From NCBI GenBank assembly GCA_900404475.1, contig OUQQ01000019.1:16114-80113 (forward strand): 64,000 nt of DNA, in the 5' to 3' direction. Of the stretch, positions 35,850 to 46,105 are shown piece after piece (the stretch's first letter is position 1; every line of letters starts with the position of its first letter). The notes below the pieces were generated by a model, which was given only the letters and a program-made list of their open reading frames with translations, did not search any database and had not been told where the DNA came from. The DNA is from Spongospora subterranea (taxonomy: Eukaryota > Endomyxa > Phytomyxea > Plasmodiophorida > Plasmodiophoridae). Both the position numbers and the translations under genes were made by a program.

Positions 35850-37038
35850 GTTACTCGAATCTTCCCGCTTATGAGAAGAATCGGATTTACCAGGAGAACA
35901 TATATTCCCGATTGTAAGCATCAACAGATGCCTTGATAGATAACAAAAACTGTAAATTAAAGTTAATGGTGACCCGTGATTCACTAGTATCCATCTCATT
36001 TTTTCATGATTCACACTGCTTGGGGTATTATAAGATAAAATTGCTTCATCGTGCCGCCGTAGGAAACCGGTCGAGTGTGATATTGGTTGATGAAGTAGCG
36101 GCTTGATACCAATAACAGATCATATTGCCGACATTGCGCAGGTCCGCTGTAATTCTCTCATGGTTTTCAATTGGATGCCCCTTCATGCGAGATATTGACG
36201 TTGTGATAGTAATTGGCTATGAGCAAAAGGGTGGTTCTGATTGTTCAATGTAAGGACCGCGTGTGAACTTGGTTTGTTTTTATAAGTAATTGAACATTAT
36301 GATAGCCGAATCTGTCATCCAGCTCAATCAAACCTCTAGGCTGTTCAATAGTTGAACGTCTCATAGAGCTTTAAAGCACAAACAGTGTCATTTTAGCAAT
36401 CCTTTGTTGCCTGTATGGAGTTTTCCAGAAGTTTCAGCCGATAACGGCTACCAGGGTGCGCACCCGCGAGGTCACCCACAGCCCAGCCCACGCCGCTGGA
36501 CCAGTTCCAACATCAGAGTTCTCGAAACTGCGAAAGTCTAAAATCCGCTACAGATGTTTGTGAAACACATGGTTCTTATCGTCAATAGACTCCGCCAAAG
36601 GATAATCATAATCTGCCGTCGTTGATCGCTAGTCTTTCTGTTCCGCTTCTCCTTCGTCATAATACATTAATCCAATTTAATCCATTCGAAAAGTGTGGTA
36701 AAATCGCTGATCACCCCTTGGTTGGACACAGACCTTGAAAGGATAACGCGATTAGAGGGAGTGTGGCCTCCAGCTCTTGCGGATCGGCGAGGCCTCCATG
36801 CGGATCAGCGAGGCCTCTGACCTGTGCGACCGCCACCAGCGTCCAGCCCCTCTGTGTCTCAGCCTGCCATCGACTATATTGCAATAGAGTAAGGGCACTC
36901 TGAACGTCCAAATCCACCCTATTCTCCTGCTGAACGCTTATTCTTGCTAATAGCGCTTCAATCGCGTCACATTGCCCACTGCAGTAGATGATCTCGTCTC
37001 CTTTAGGCTCATCTAGGACAAACTCAAAAGCTGACAAA
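35850..37038. other. Divergent promoter region, F-BAR and PRA1
   Basis: About 1.2 kb between divergent starts. A short direct repeat of about 20 bp (GCGGATCGGCGAGGCCTC and GCGGATCAGCGAGGCCTC) occurs at about 36779-36817 in a GC-rich patch. A minus-strand frame of 124 codons covering it starts at a TTG and overlaps the PRA1 start, so I did not accept it. Otherwise nothing is seen. Confidence 0.5.
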
Positions 37039-37694
37039 ATGGCTTCGTTTATCGCACAAAGTGGATTTTCCAGCGTGTTCAACAAGTTAATGACAAGGAA
37101 CTGGCTACGAGGTCTGAGACCGCTCGATGCGTTCGCCGCGAAAGAATCGTTTTCTATGCCTCGAAATTTTGAGGTATTCCTTGATCCGTGGGGGTATATG
37201 CACTTGTTTTACGTTGGTTTTCAGGAAGCGTCAACTCGTTTAGAACTTAATGCACAGTATTTTGCCACAAATTACGCCATTATACTTATGGTGGCTGTGT
37301 GTCTTGTTCTGTTAATGACGCCTATGCTGCTTGTTTTTGCTGTGATTGACGGGTATGCCTGGTTTTATGTATCGACGGTTGATGCGATCCCCATCCCCTA
37401 CACACAATACCTGATCAGGGGCAAGAACAAATTTTACGCCATGGCTGGTATTACAGTATTCTTCATCATGTGTTTGGCGGGTACATCTCTTCTTCTCGTT
37501 ATCGGTATTCATAAGATCACTGAAACCGACAGAGAATTAATCAATGTTGTCGCTAAGGTTTTGGCATAATATGCGCTGGAGCACATGCAGTAGCGCATGA
37601 GACTATGGTCGATGATCAGGATCTTGAGAATGGGGCTGCCACGATGACAGGTGTAATCACCGATGATTTGGAAGACGATATGGGGACGATCTGA
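37039..37694 (+). CDS. PRA1 family protein (prenylated Rab acceptor)
   Basis: PRA1/YIP3 proteins sit in ER and Golgi membranes and handle prenylated Rab GTPases. From the ATG at 37039 (MASFIAQSGF) the family block SMPRNFEVFLDPWGYMH leads to RLELNAQYFATNYAIILMVA, the typical N-x-x-YF-x-x-NYxI motif. Two hydrophobic hairpins follow (VCLVLLMTPMLLVFAVIDGY and MAGITVFFIMCLAGTSLLLV), as expected for four half-TM segments. The simple frame stops at 37569 (VAKVLA). A GT-AG intron (37558-37601) would instead link VAK to an acidic tail (TMVDDQDLENGAATM) ending at 37694. I prefer this because such tails are common in the family, but both ends are possible. Confidence 0.85.
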
Positions 37695-37804
37695 TATCAA
37701 TGAATGAAATTATCGAATCAAACTGTTTATCAAATCTGCTTTCAGGGTCCACTAACTCGATCAAACTATTTTCAGTCAATAGGCCGTTCTTATAATATCA
37801 TTTT

Positions 37805-38728
37805 TCATTTCTTTGAGACACCCATATATCCAGCAACAACTCCAATTAACACTGATACAACGCACGCACCAAGGATTGAAGCATGCTTGCAATAAGCTGG
37901 CATCGAGGTACATGTTCCGATACCACAAAAACTCTTCGATGGATGCTCAATCTTTTTCAAAACGGCACGTGACTTTGGTAAATCATTTCCGTCGTAGACG
38001 TAGTACTGAGCAAACATATCGTTTTGAATCCAGAGAAGCTTATTGAAAGCCAGAAGCGTCTTTTTCTTAGCAAGAGGATCCAAAGGCAAATCTGATATGG
38101 CGCCGATTAGAATGCTTTCAACATATGCAAGGAGTGCATTGATATGAATATATTCGACATTGATCGATGTCTTTTTCCCAGGGTTTTTTGTATGAATCTG
38201 AGAGCACAATCAGATAATACGACATACAATGCCAATTTATCCCATACCACAGCAACCCAATCAAGATACTTGATAAAACTCTCATTATATTCAGAGGAAA
38301 CCAATTTAACAATGTACTTGGAAAGCATGTCCTTGCGGAACTTGATCTGTTCACTGAGCAAGTGGTCAGCATTGCGCGTGGACACGGCTCAACAACAGAA
38401 AAACCTGTTTTGTGCTAATTGTTGGAATTCGGTAATCGACGTTCCATTGAAGCCTTCCATACGATCAGCGAAAACTTTTTTTGTAATGTCGAACGAAAAC
38501 AGTTTAGTGTAAACTAACCATCACAATCATTCAGCTTAGAGGGATCAGGAAAATTACAAGCCGATGTGTCCTACCTGCGTCTACAACGGTACCAACTAAA
38601 GGCGAAAGATATGATGCAGAATCGTGGATTGCTTTCTTGTCTTCATCATTAAAGTCGACAAACTTAGCGACGTAGTTAAACCTGTACGCCAAATCGGTAT
38701 AAAGAAGATCGCGATCAATCGTCTGCAT
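37805..38728 (-). CDS. Protoglobin-domain protein with C-terminal TM tail
   Basis: A haem-binding globin of the protoglobin/globin-coupled-sensor type, in a form known in fungi as a stand-alone protein. The ATG at 38728 gives MQTIDRDLLYTDLAYRF, then NYVAKFVDFNDEDKKAIH and YLSPLVGTVVDA. Introns follow, with exons carrying LFSFDITKKVFADRMEGF, EQIKFRKDMLSKYIVKLVSS, YNESFIKYLDWV and SINVEYIHINALLAYVES (the His of YIH is the likely haem ligand). The last helix block is LLAFNKLLWIQNDMFAQYY. After a Cys-containing linker (FCGIGTCTSMPAYC) the protein ends in a TM helix (SILGACVVSVLIGVVAGYM) and a lysine pair, the form of a tail anchor. About 230-240 residues. No sensor output domain is attached. Confidence 0.85.
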
Positions 38729-39181
38729 GATGAAGACTCCAACAGAACCAGAATTCGAATGACGGTACACTGCTTGAAATAGCGCATGCTGAGCCAAGTC
38801 CCGTGCTGTCCCCGCCGCCAACAGCACCGATAACTGTCCCGCAGTCGCGATAATGTAACGCCAAAGGTGGAGAAGCAGTTGGTGTGCAGGCCGACCCGGT
38901 ACTGTATTTTGATGAATGTGACGGCTCCCGACGGTATCATTATGAATGTCTGAGTGCAAACGCACCCTATTGTCAAGGAAAAGTCACGCACCCGACATAG
39001 TCAAGGAAAGTCGCGCACCCGATAGTCAAGGAAAGTCGCTCGCCCCATCGTCAATTCAAAAGTCACGACAGTCAACTTGATGTAAAAAGATAAACCGATC
39101 AAATATTTGCTTGTGAGGCGTGAGTCATCGCTCAATGTTTTGTTGACCAGTGCATCCATCAAATGTCAGTTAATTTATTGG
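38729..39181. other. Intergenic between divergent genes with short repeats
   Basis: About 450 bp between the divergent protoglobin and LRR starts. It includes the degenerate tandem repeat at 38972-39070 and no gene. Confidence 0.5.
38972..39070. repeat. Degenerate 25-28-bp tandem repeat, four copies
   Basis: Copies start at 38972, 39000, 39025 and 39050, each beginning GTCAAGGAAA or GTCAATTCAA and containing AGTCxCGCxCCC. The spacing is 28, 25 and 25 bp. It lies about 110 bp upstream of the LRR gene ATG on the plus strand, so it could act as a promoter element array. Confidence 0.65.
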
Positions 39182-40447
39182 ATGGCAAAGTATCCTCTAT
39201 GTGTGTCTGATATAATCTTCAAAACATCAGTGCGTGTAGATTCTTTCCAACAAGATCAATGCCGCTTGTTCAATTCCATTATTGATTCTTTAGACAGTCG
39301 CGATCCACCGAGTCATATAGATCTATCCTTCATCACCTTGACCATCAAACCACTAAAGCTGCTTGTTGACCGTCTTGTCAGGAATCGCTCTGTATCTGTC
39401 ATTTTGTTAAAAGGGGCCAACCTTGGTGATAAAGGGGCTGGCCTGATCGCGACTCTTATCAGTCGGAACCGAACAATTCTCAGAATGGATTTGAGCCGAA
39501 ATCTTTTCAGCGCCAAAGGCATGGCCCTGATCGCTGCAGGATTATCCAAGAACAACGTTCTTACCAGTCTTGACCTAAGCTACAATGGAATAGGTTGCGA
39601 AGGTTGTCAACATCTATCCGAATATCTATCTAAGAGCATATGCAGTTTGCGATGGTTGAACCTATTTCACAACGCAATCAAAGATCACGGCGTCAAAATC
39701 ATTTCAGCAGCTTTGACGCTGAACAAATCATTGTTGTTTCTGAATATTGGCCGAAATCACATTACAACCAAAGCAGCGGAATTTCTTGGCGATGGGATGC
39801 GATCTAATAAGGTTCTGAATGGCCTTGATCTGTCGTATAACGGGTTGGACAAGCAAAGCGTCGGTTTCATTACCAAATCCTTAACGGTCTCATCTATCAA
39901 CGCTCTCTTTCTTCGTGGAAATAAGCTTGGTAACGAGGGCGCCGCTCTAATTGGAGATGCCGTTCAACGGTCACGCCAATTGCGATGCCTTGATATTAGA
40001 GAGAACGGGATTGACTCAAGCGGTATATCATCCTTAACAAGTTTCAAATACTCTAATCTCCAAGTACTACTGGCAACTGTAGTAGTTCGCGATTCCGCTC
40101 TGGGAAGTAGAGAAGAACATGTTGTCGTACTGGATCCGCGTTTGATGCTGACCTCACCCAGGAATGCAGATCAAAATATGAGTGATGAGGGGGATTCCAG
40201 ATCAGATGATTCAACGGAATGGAGCCAATCAACAGTGAGCAGCACTGGAGGGTCAGAACTCATATCCGATACACGCAGGTATGAGGATCGGAACGATTTT
40301 CGGCAACCTATATTTGAAGATCGGGCGGGTAAAAAAAAGGCTGACGGGTACAATCGAGAGCAGCCAGAGGTACAACGGCTCAGCAGCTGGGGCCTTCGAC
40401 ATTTATTATCAGATAACAGACAAACAAATATACAAAAAAATATTTAA
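39182..40447 (+). CDS. Leucine-rich repeat protein, RNI/NLRC3-like
   Basis: An intron-free gene of about 421 residues. The frame is open from 39107, but the first ATG is 39182 (MAKYPLCVSDIIF). Ribonuclease-inhibitor-type repeats of about 28 residues run through residues 55-310: LLKGANLGDKGAGLIATLI, ILRMDLSRNLFSAKGMALIA, LTSLDLSYNGIGCEGCQHL, LRWLNLFHNAIKDHGVKIIS, LLFLNIGRNHITTKAAEFLG, LNGLDLSYNGLDKQS, INALFLRGNKLGNEGAALIG and LRCLDIRENGIDSSGISSL. No NACHT, kinase or TM segment is attached. The C-terminal 110 residues are polar and Ser/Asp-rich (SDEGDSRSDDSTEWSQS). Repeats of this type occur in Ran-GAP, NLRC3-like and flagellar proteins. The exact role is unknown. The stop is 3 nt from the tRNA on the other strand. 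Confidence 0.85.
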   Translation: MAKYPLCVSDIIFKTSVRVDSFQQDQCRLFNSIIDSLDSRDPPSHIDLSFITLTIKPLKLLVDRLVRNRSVSVILLKGANLGDKGAGLIATLISRNRTILRMDLSRNLFSAKGMALIAAGLSKNNVLTSLDLSYNGIGCEGCQHLSEYLSKSICSLRWLNLFHNAIKDHGVKIISAALTLNKSLLFLNIGRNHITTKAAEFLGDGMRSNKVLNGLDLSYNGLDKQSVGFITKSLTVSSINALFLRGNKLGNEGAALIGDAVQRSRQLRCLDIRENGIDSSGISSLTSFKYSNLQVLLATVVVRDSALGSREEHVVVLDPRLMLTSPRNADQNMSDEGDSRSDDSTEWSQSTVSSTGGSELISDTRRYEDRNDFRQPIFEDRAGKKKADGYNREQPEVQRLSSWGLRHLLSDNRQTNIQKNI

Positions 40448-40450
40448 CAT

Positions 40451-40534
40451 GTGTTCGACGGGATTTGAACCCGCGCTCCGCGAACGAAACTAGCGCCTTA
40501 AGCTAGCGCCTTAGACCAACTCGGCCACAAACAC
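40451..40534 (-). tRNA. tRNA-Leu (anticodon AAG)
   Basis: An 84-nt class II tRNA on the minus strand. The acceptor stem GTGTTTG pairs with CGAACAC (one G-T pair). The D arm is GCC..GGC with the GAGTTGGTCTAA loop. The anticodon stem CTAGC/GCTAG encloses TTAAGGC, giving anticodon AAG for leucine CTT/CTC codons. The long variable arm begins TTTCGTTCGCGG, and the T arm GCGGG-TTCAAAT-CCCGT is canonical. No intron. It lies 3 nt after the LRR gene stop. Confidence 0.96.
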
Positions 40535-42413
40535 AGTCTATCTATGGGGTAACGTGGATGGCGTCTATTAGTAGGGTAACAGCTGGTACCTGTTGTTTCG
40601 CCTTTTATTCTGAGGGTGAGTTTTATCCAATGCCTTTACTCCATTTTCAACGACGTCGTTGCAGATTATTGTCCACATTGCATGTTCCTTCTACAAATGT
40701 TGGTGATTCCGTGTCTTGATCATATCGAACGGCAGCGGTTCTTGCCACGCTCTACCAGTTTCAGCTTTGTCAAGTAAACAAGCATTGTCTTATTTCCTCA
40801 CCCGTTTGATAAAGCCTGTCGGGGTGCTCGATGTGAAGATGTGAAGAGTGGCGCGCTCCGATATACCGTCTCGACATCTTTTGATAAAATCTTCCAGTCG
40901 TGGTAAATCACGATTGACAATAAACGTCCAAAAGGTTAACGTCAGTTCGGATGAATAGGTTTGGTGGTAGTTCATTTAGTTGACTTTGAGTAATCCGTGT
41001 ATTCTAGTTGACTTTGAGTAATCCTTGTATTTTAGTTGACTTTGAGTAACCCTTGTCACAAATCGAGCATTGTACAGGGAAGTTCCGTCCGACTTTTTCT
41101 ATCTTAGTAAAAATTTCCATCTGACGATATACGCCCCTATGCACGAGCCACAGCCAATCATTCAGGTTATGGTCGCCTAAGGTATCGAGGTGGCCGGGGT
41201 AATGTACGATTTATCTTTAGCGCGTTTCATCTACGCCCAGTCTCCAATAGAAGTTGTCCCTGCAATATTTTGGGATCAGTTTTAGTCCTGCATAAGCACT
41301 GACGTCTCGTATGTTGCGGGAGAATTTGTGTTCAGGTAGGTGTCCTTGTTTAGACGTTCTGATCATTCGACCGGCCATTGGAATTCGTTTGGCAGTCTGC
41401 GGCGACTTTGGATTGTCATGATTTGTTTTTAACAGTCGTATCGATTGCTGGTGTTTGCCTATTACTGATTGTTGTCATTCGTCTGTCAGTGGTCACCGAC
41501 ACCAGCATGATCTGTGATGATTCCAGATCTTGTTCTGGTCATGGTCAGCGTTAGGGAAGCGTGGGGACTCTCAATCGGATCAGCTGGATCGTGACTATAC
41601 CACGATATGTGAGGAAAAAGTTAGTCGTTGTAAAATATATTTTTCTTTGTAGCTGCGCCTACTCCGTCTGATGTCACCAACAGCGTTTTAAAAGTCAAGT
41701 CACTATGCATTTGGTTAACAACGCTAACAAGAAAACAGCAAATCAGCAGTAACTCGGATTAGAAAATATACAAAAAAATCGAATCGAATGAACAAGCTAC
41801 ATTCACATATTGTTTATAGCACCAAAGTTGGACACTAAGCTAAAGATGGAGCATCAGGAGCCCTTTAATCATACTGCATTATCTTTTCTCTAAAATCTAC
41901 ACGCCGTCCAAGACATCTTCTTGACAACTTCGCATAAGCGTGTCCACATCGGTAGTCGTGATGACATGAAGACGATAACGGTAGATTATATTCAATATAT
42001 GCTGTGGTTTCAATATATACCGCAAGTCGGAACTACACTTCAACAATAAAGGGTGAGCTGGTGAAATTTGGAGTTGCCCTTCTTCCAGTAACTACCAGGG
42101 GTAGAACGCTGCTGAAGATCATAACCGCCACCAAAGAATATATGGGCTCGGGCAGAGAACGTGCATGGAACTCGTTATATTGCGCGGAAGACGGAGTGTG
42201 GTGTTAACAGGCGATTATCGGTTGGGAGTGAGCGAGGTGTCTGTAGTAACGGGAGGTAACTGTAATAATCGACTGTATAGGAGGAGTTGGTGAGGGGGAC
42301 GCCAGATAAACCCGCTCCAGGGTCGGGGCCGCATCTGTGATCGCCTCATTGACACCGTCAACCGCGAAACACACAATCATCCGGGCGGCTCCCGGGGGCC
42401 ACACTCTCCAACT
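40535..42413. other. Gene-poor stretch of about 1.9 kb
   Basis: No family could be recognised. A minus-strand frame with an ATG at 40975 (40790-40975; FWTFIVNRDLPRLEDFIKRC) and interrupted frames upstream of it (41070-41300, with stretches like DNFYWRLGVDETR) might be remnants of a decayed gene or transposon. A 28-bp tandem repeat sits between them. The right part (41600-42400) shows nothing. Confidence 0.4.
40977..41060. repeat. Three-copy 28-bp tandem repeat
   Basis: Three units of 28 bp start at 40977, 41005 and 41033. Each begins TAGTTGACTTTGAGTAA; the first two are nearly identical and the third diverges at its end. They lie in the gene-poor stretch just upstream of a short minus-strand frame. 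Confidence 0.85.
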
Positions 42414-44766
42414 ATGCAGGAACTGGACGACGCTCATAAGAAAAAACCGAATGAGCTGTGGGTCGAGGAAATTGCATTGCTGCAAGCGTACGCTGAGTTC
42501 AGAGAGGAGCGGGCAAAAGTAGAGTCTCATTCAAACCACTTTCTTATACTGAGAACCATCATCAGATTGTTGAACCAGTTAAACTCCTAAAAGAGCACGG
42601 CCCGCCAAAAAAGCAATCCATTGAATCTGTCGCGAAGTCGTTGCAGTCCCAGGTCGATTTGAGCAACCGTTATGTGTAGTTCTTTTACTTAACCAGATTT
42701 TTGATAGTTCAAAAATGAAAATCGTCATGCTGTGGTTCCAAAACATCGACCTCGACGTAAAGGCATTGGATCTGGTGCAGATTCAAGCCACGAAGATTTG
42801 GAGACAGTGAAACAGCGTCCAAAGCATGTCGATATGTCATTTCAGAAGTCACTGGAATTCAACTTATCACATAGCTTAATGACCATTCCCAAGAATGCAG
42901 GTTGGTTTATCTTGGATCAACGTTCATCGCCGATGATGAACGTTAATTGCCACAGATCATCAAGCAGACGAAAATGCCGCATTTTCGTCGCACCGTCCTC
43001 TGCACGAAGTTTTACATTTGTTTAACCCAGACGGATCTCTGTTCCGAAAAACTGTCAGTTATGCTGGCGCATATTCCGACAGTGCAATCAATCCACTCTG
43101 GATTATGTCGGAAGATTCAATATCGCCGCTCGAAGCTCTTGTTATTGCAAAAGCAGAGCTGTGCCGTGTCAAAAATCAGTTAGATCCTTTGGTCAATAAG
43201 GTTGAATTTTCCTTCAGTTTCCGAATGTGTACTGAAGTTAATGTTTTCTCCATTCAGTATGGTCGTGATAAATGGTCACAGCACACAGCCTCATTAAACC
43301 CTAGTGGGATGGTCGTTCGCCATCTACGCCAGACATGTAAGACCGAGATGGGAACCAATGCCTGGACAAAATTATTTGAAGTTAAGACGCTTTTTTTATA
43401 TTGCCTGCGCTCACCGATATCGGACAGATTATGGATCATTTCCAGGAAGCCGTTCCCGCTCATTCTATATCACAAGGCACGCTACGCTCATTGCATCTTT
43501 GTGAAGCTCCGGGAGCGTTTGTATGCGCTTTGAATCATTTCATTCGCACAAATCATTCTGAGATGGATTTCCATTGGCTGGCGTCTTCGCTTAATCCATA
43601 CCACGATGATAATGAAGGATTGTGGATGGTACGGGACGATAAATTCATCAAGAAGACCAGGTAATTTAGCCGATTGAGCATACTTCAATCTGCTAATGCC
43701 CTGCTTCAGGCGTCATTGGTTATTTGGCGCTGACGACACGGGGCAACTAATGAAAATCGATAACATCCGTCATATCTGGCAGGAAATAGGAGATCAGAAA
43801 ATTGATATCGTGACTGCAGACGGGAGTTTGGACAGTTTTAACCAACCCAATGAAGAGGTATCATTTATCTTTTCAGCACTGATGGTAGTGACATTTACCT
43901 TTCAACATGCAGGAGAGCATATCGTTTCCTTTGATACTTGCCGAGCTTGTCTGTGCTCTAGGGTGCTTAGCCCCTGGAGGCACACTGATTCTTAAAAGTT
44001 TCACCATTTTGGAATCGCAATCTGTCGCATTGCTTTACATTTGCCAACAATCGTTCAGCATCGTGCATTTATTTAAACCTGTAACAGCACGGCCTGGAAA
44101 CGGAGAATTGTAACTTCAATACTTGGCCATTGATGAGTGAAAAAAATTTCTTACGTTAACAATTGTCAGATATGTCGTCGCCATCGGCTATCGCCCAGTT
44201 TCACCTGTTCTTCTTGAGAAGCTTGCTGCCGTTGTCAGTCCATCTATATCCGGGGCTTTACTACCCATAGAACAAATTCCTCCAAATTTTATTGAGGAAA
44301 CCGTCAACATGGCTTTGTTCTTCCAGAAGTTTCAAGTAGGATATTCATGTTGTATTTTTTTATGATCAATTCAACGAATCTCTAATCAGATGGATGCCAT
44401 TAATGCTAGTATCCAGTTGTTCCAAAATTTTCATTTTCAGGAAAAAGAAGATTTTCAATCGATAAAGCGAAAGGTGATATTACTAGATATTCCTCAAGGG
44501 TTTTCACCGTTTTTTCTAAACTTCATCAGATATCAACTCAGTTTGTTGCTGAGTTTCATGTTTTGTCGTTACCAGTCAATGAGCGATTGGTCTTTGATGA
44601 GTATGTTGACGGAGGCCGGCCTGTATTTGGGAATGATGATAATCCCCAAAAGCTTATGGAGGGTCATGCAATTGAAACAACAACAACACTTAGGCCGATA
44701 CGATCAGCTGACGACAATTCACGATTTGAAAATGCAAGCCGCCCTGGCTGTCTAGCAATTCGTTGA
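42414..44766 (+). CDS. CMTR2: Cap-specific mRNA 2'-O-methyltransferase 2 (CMTR2)
   Basis: Methylates the ribose of the second transcribed nucleotide of capped mRNA, using SAM, in the FtsJ/RFM fold. The ATG at 42414 opens a helical N-terminal region (KKKPNELWVEEIALLQAYAE) spliced at GTAGAG into EHGPPKKQSIESVAKSLQ. Exons then give SYAGAYSDSAINPLWIMSED, MVVRHLRQTCKTEM and the SAM motif LHLCEAPGAFVCALNHF, with FHWLASSLNPYHDDNEGLW. The catalytic D block follows (DIVTADGSLDSFNQPNEE), then the Lys block (LAPGGTLILKSFTILES) and HLFKPVTARPGNGELY. All catalytic blocks are present. The C-terminal part (44390 on) is less conserved and ends at 44764-44766. It has roughly seven or eight introns. The next gene on the same strand starts 28 bp later and is also cap-related. 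Confidence 0.9.
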
Positions 44767-44794
44767 ATTTACATTATACTTTGTTCAGACGTCG

Positions 44795-45896
44795 ATGTCG
44801 CCGCCCACCAAGAGGTCACGGCATACAGCTCGAGAGGGAGCACTTCCTTCCAACTCTCCCAATCTGACGCCGTCCACTGTATCGTCTGGCGATTCACCTA
44901 ATGCTGCCATCACACCTATCCACACAGTGCCTGGTATGGTTCACTCATTCAAGGACGCTGGTAGTGTTATCCATATTCACTCACGATTTAGTGCTCATTT
45001 CGCCTCAGTGTATACCTTACTCAATTTGCCCTACGCATCTGTTGCCAAGCAATGTCTTGGCATGCAATTAGATCGAGATATCATTGCAAAACCTGAGAAA
45101 TATGTAATTACGTGGCTACCGGAGTCCCCTCTGTCGTTTTTGTTTATCCTCGATGAAGGCGTGTTTATTATGCCGATCAGTCAGATTTCACCCTTGCCCA
45201 TTCCTAGATGTCCTTATAATGTTGCATAGATGAATCCAGTCCGCCCGTACTTTTGAGCACTGTTGAGTTCCCAAGAAGGAAAAAAGGAGGGAATATTCAT
45301 AAGACAATAGTTTGCGGTCACCTTGTTGTCGATCAGGATCATCAGGTTTTGGAACCCCTACAATCTTGTTTAGCCTCTGAGCCTTTTATTAGGACCGTAT
45401 TCACCGGTTTCTTATAACAGATGTACTGGTTTTTGAAGGCCATATTCTGTCATCTGAAAGCCTTCATCTTCGGTTAGAAGTTGGTCGTGTCGAAATTGTC
45501 AACCCTATCAAGGTAATCTGCCTGAGCATCGCAATCCTCTTGTATTGACGCATTCATTAGCAACGTGCTTTGGAATCTGGCGTCAAGCTTTCAGTATCAT
45601 TCAGGATTATACCAGTGTTCCCGTTTGAGCATATCAATTCATTGCGCTCGATATTAAAATCATTAACACATTCTGCTTATGGCCTTGTGTTTCTTCGGGT
45701 AGCGCCCAGGAAGATGAGGTATTTTACAAGCTGCTCCTCCTTAGTGTGCAATTCAAAATGTTTCAGCGACAACGATAACGTTCACGAAGCGATGAGGTAC
45801 ACGATCATGCTCAGTGACCGATGTGAAGCAGCAGGAATCCCTCTTCCCTTTGGAACCATTCCACAGCAAGAGCTGTTCGACTTACTCCATCGTTGA
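44795..45896 (+). CDS. Degenerate mRNA guanylyltransferase-like protein
   Basis: Fold pattern of the mRNA-capping nucleotidyltransferase domain but without its active site. The ATG at 44795 starts a Ser/Pro-rich lead (SPPTKRSRHTAREG). The domain then gives YASVAKQCLGMQLDRD and KPEKYVITWLPESPLSFLFI, where active enzymes have K-x-D-G-x-R after the equivalent tryptophan; here that stretch reads WLPESPL. After an intron, TIVCGHLVVDQDHQ occupies the place of the DGE(M/L)(I/V)ID motif, with C-G-H instead of D-G-E. An intron (GTTTTG..TTAG near 45348-45392) joins it to RIHRFLITDVLVFEGH, matching the P-R-Y-L-I-Y-D block. YGLVFLRVAPRK stands for DGLIFQP. Length is about 290 residues. No OB-fold domain is seen. 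A pseudo-enzyme, possibly like the inactive guanylyltransferase domain of CMTR1. Confidence 0.6.
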
Positions 45897-46105
45897 CCCT
45901 CAACAAACACGTCATCATTCAGCTGTTATGTTCATATTTTTGTAATAACCTAATAAATTATATATTTTATATCTCATTCGAAGTGGTCGCGTTCTCTGCC
46001 TTCCAGATCCGATGAATCTGACCACATTGATGACTCAGCTGTTCACCGGAAATTGACTCACCTCTTGGTTCCTTCTGGTATCATTCGTTATTATTTTCTG
46101 CGGCA

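Noticed and set aside
36711..37085. Minus-strand frame of 124 codons with a GLADPxGGLADP repeat
   Set aside because: It starts with TTG, has no ATG near its start, overlaps the PRA1 N-terminus and shows no family match.
38972..41060. CRISPR array suggested by spaced repeats
   Set aside because: The repeats are short tandem units without spacers, and the genome is eukaryotic.
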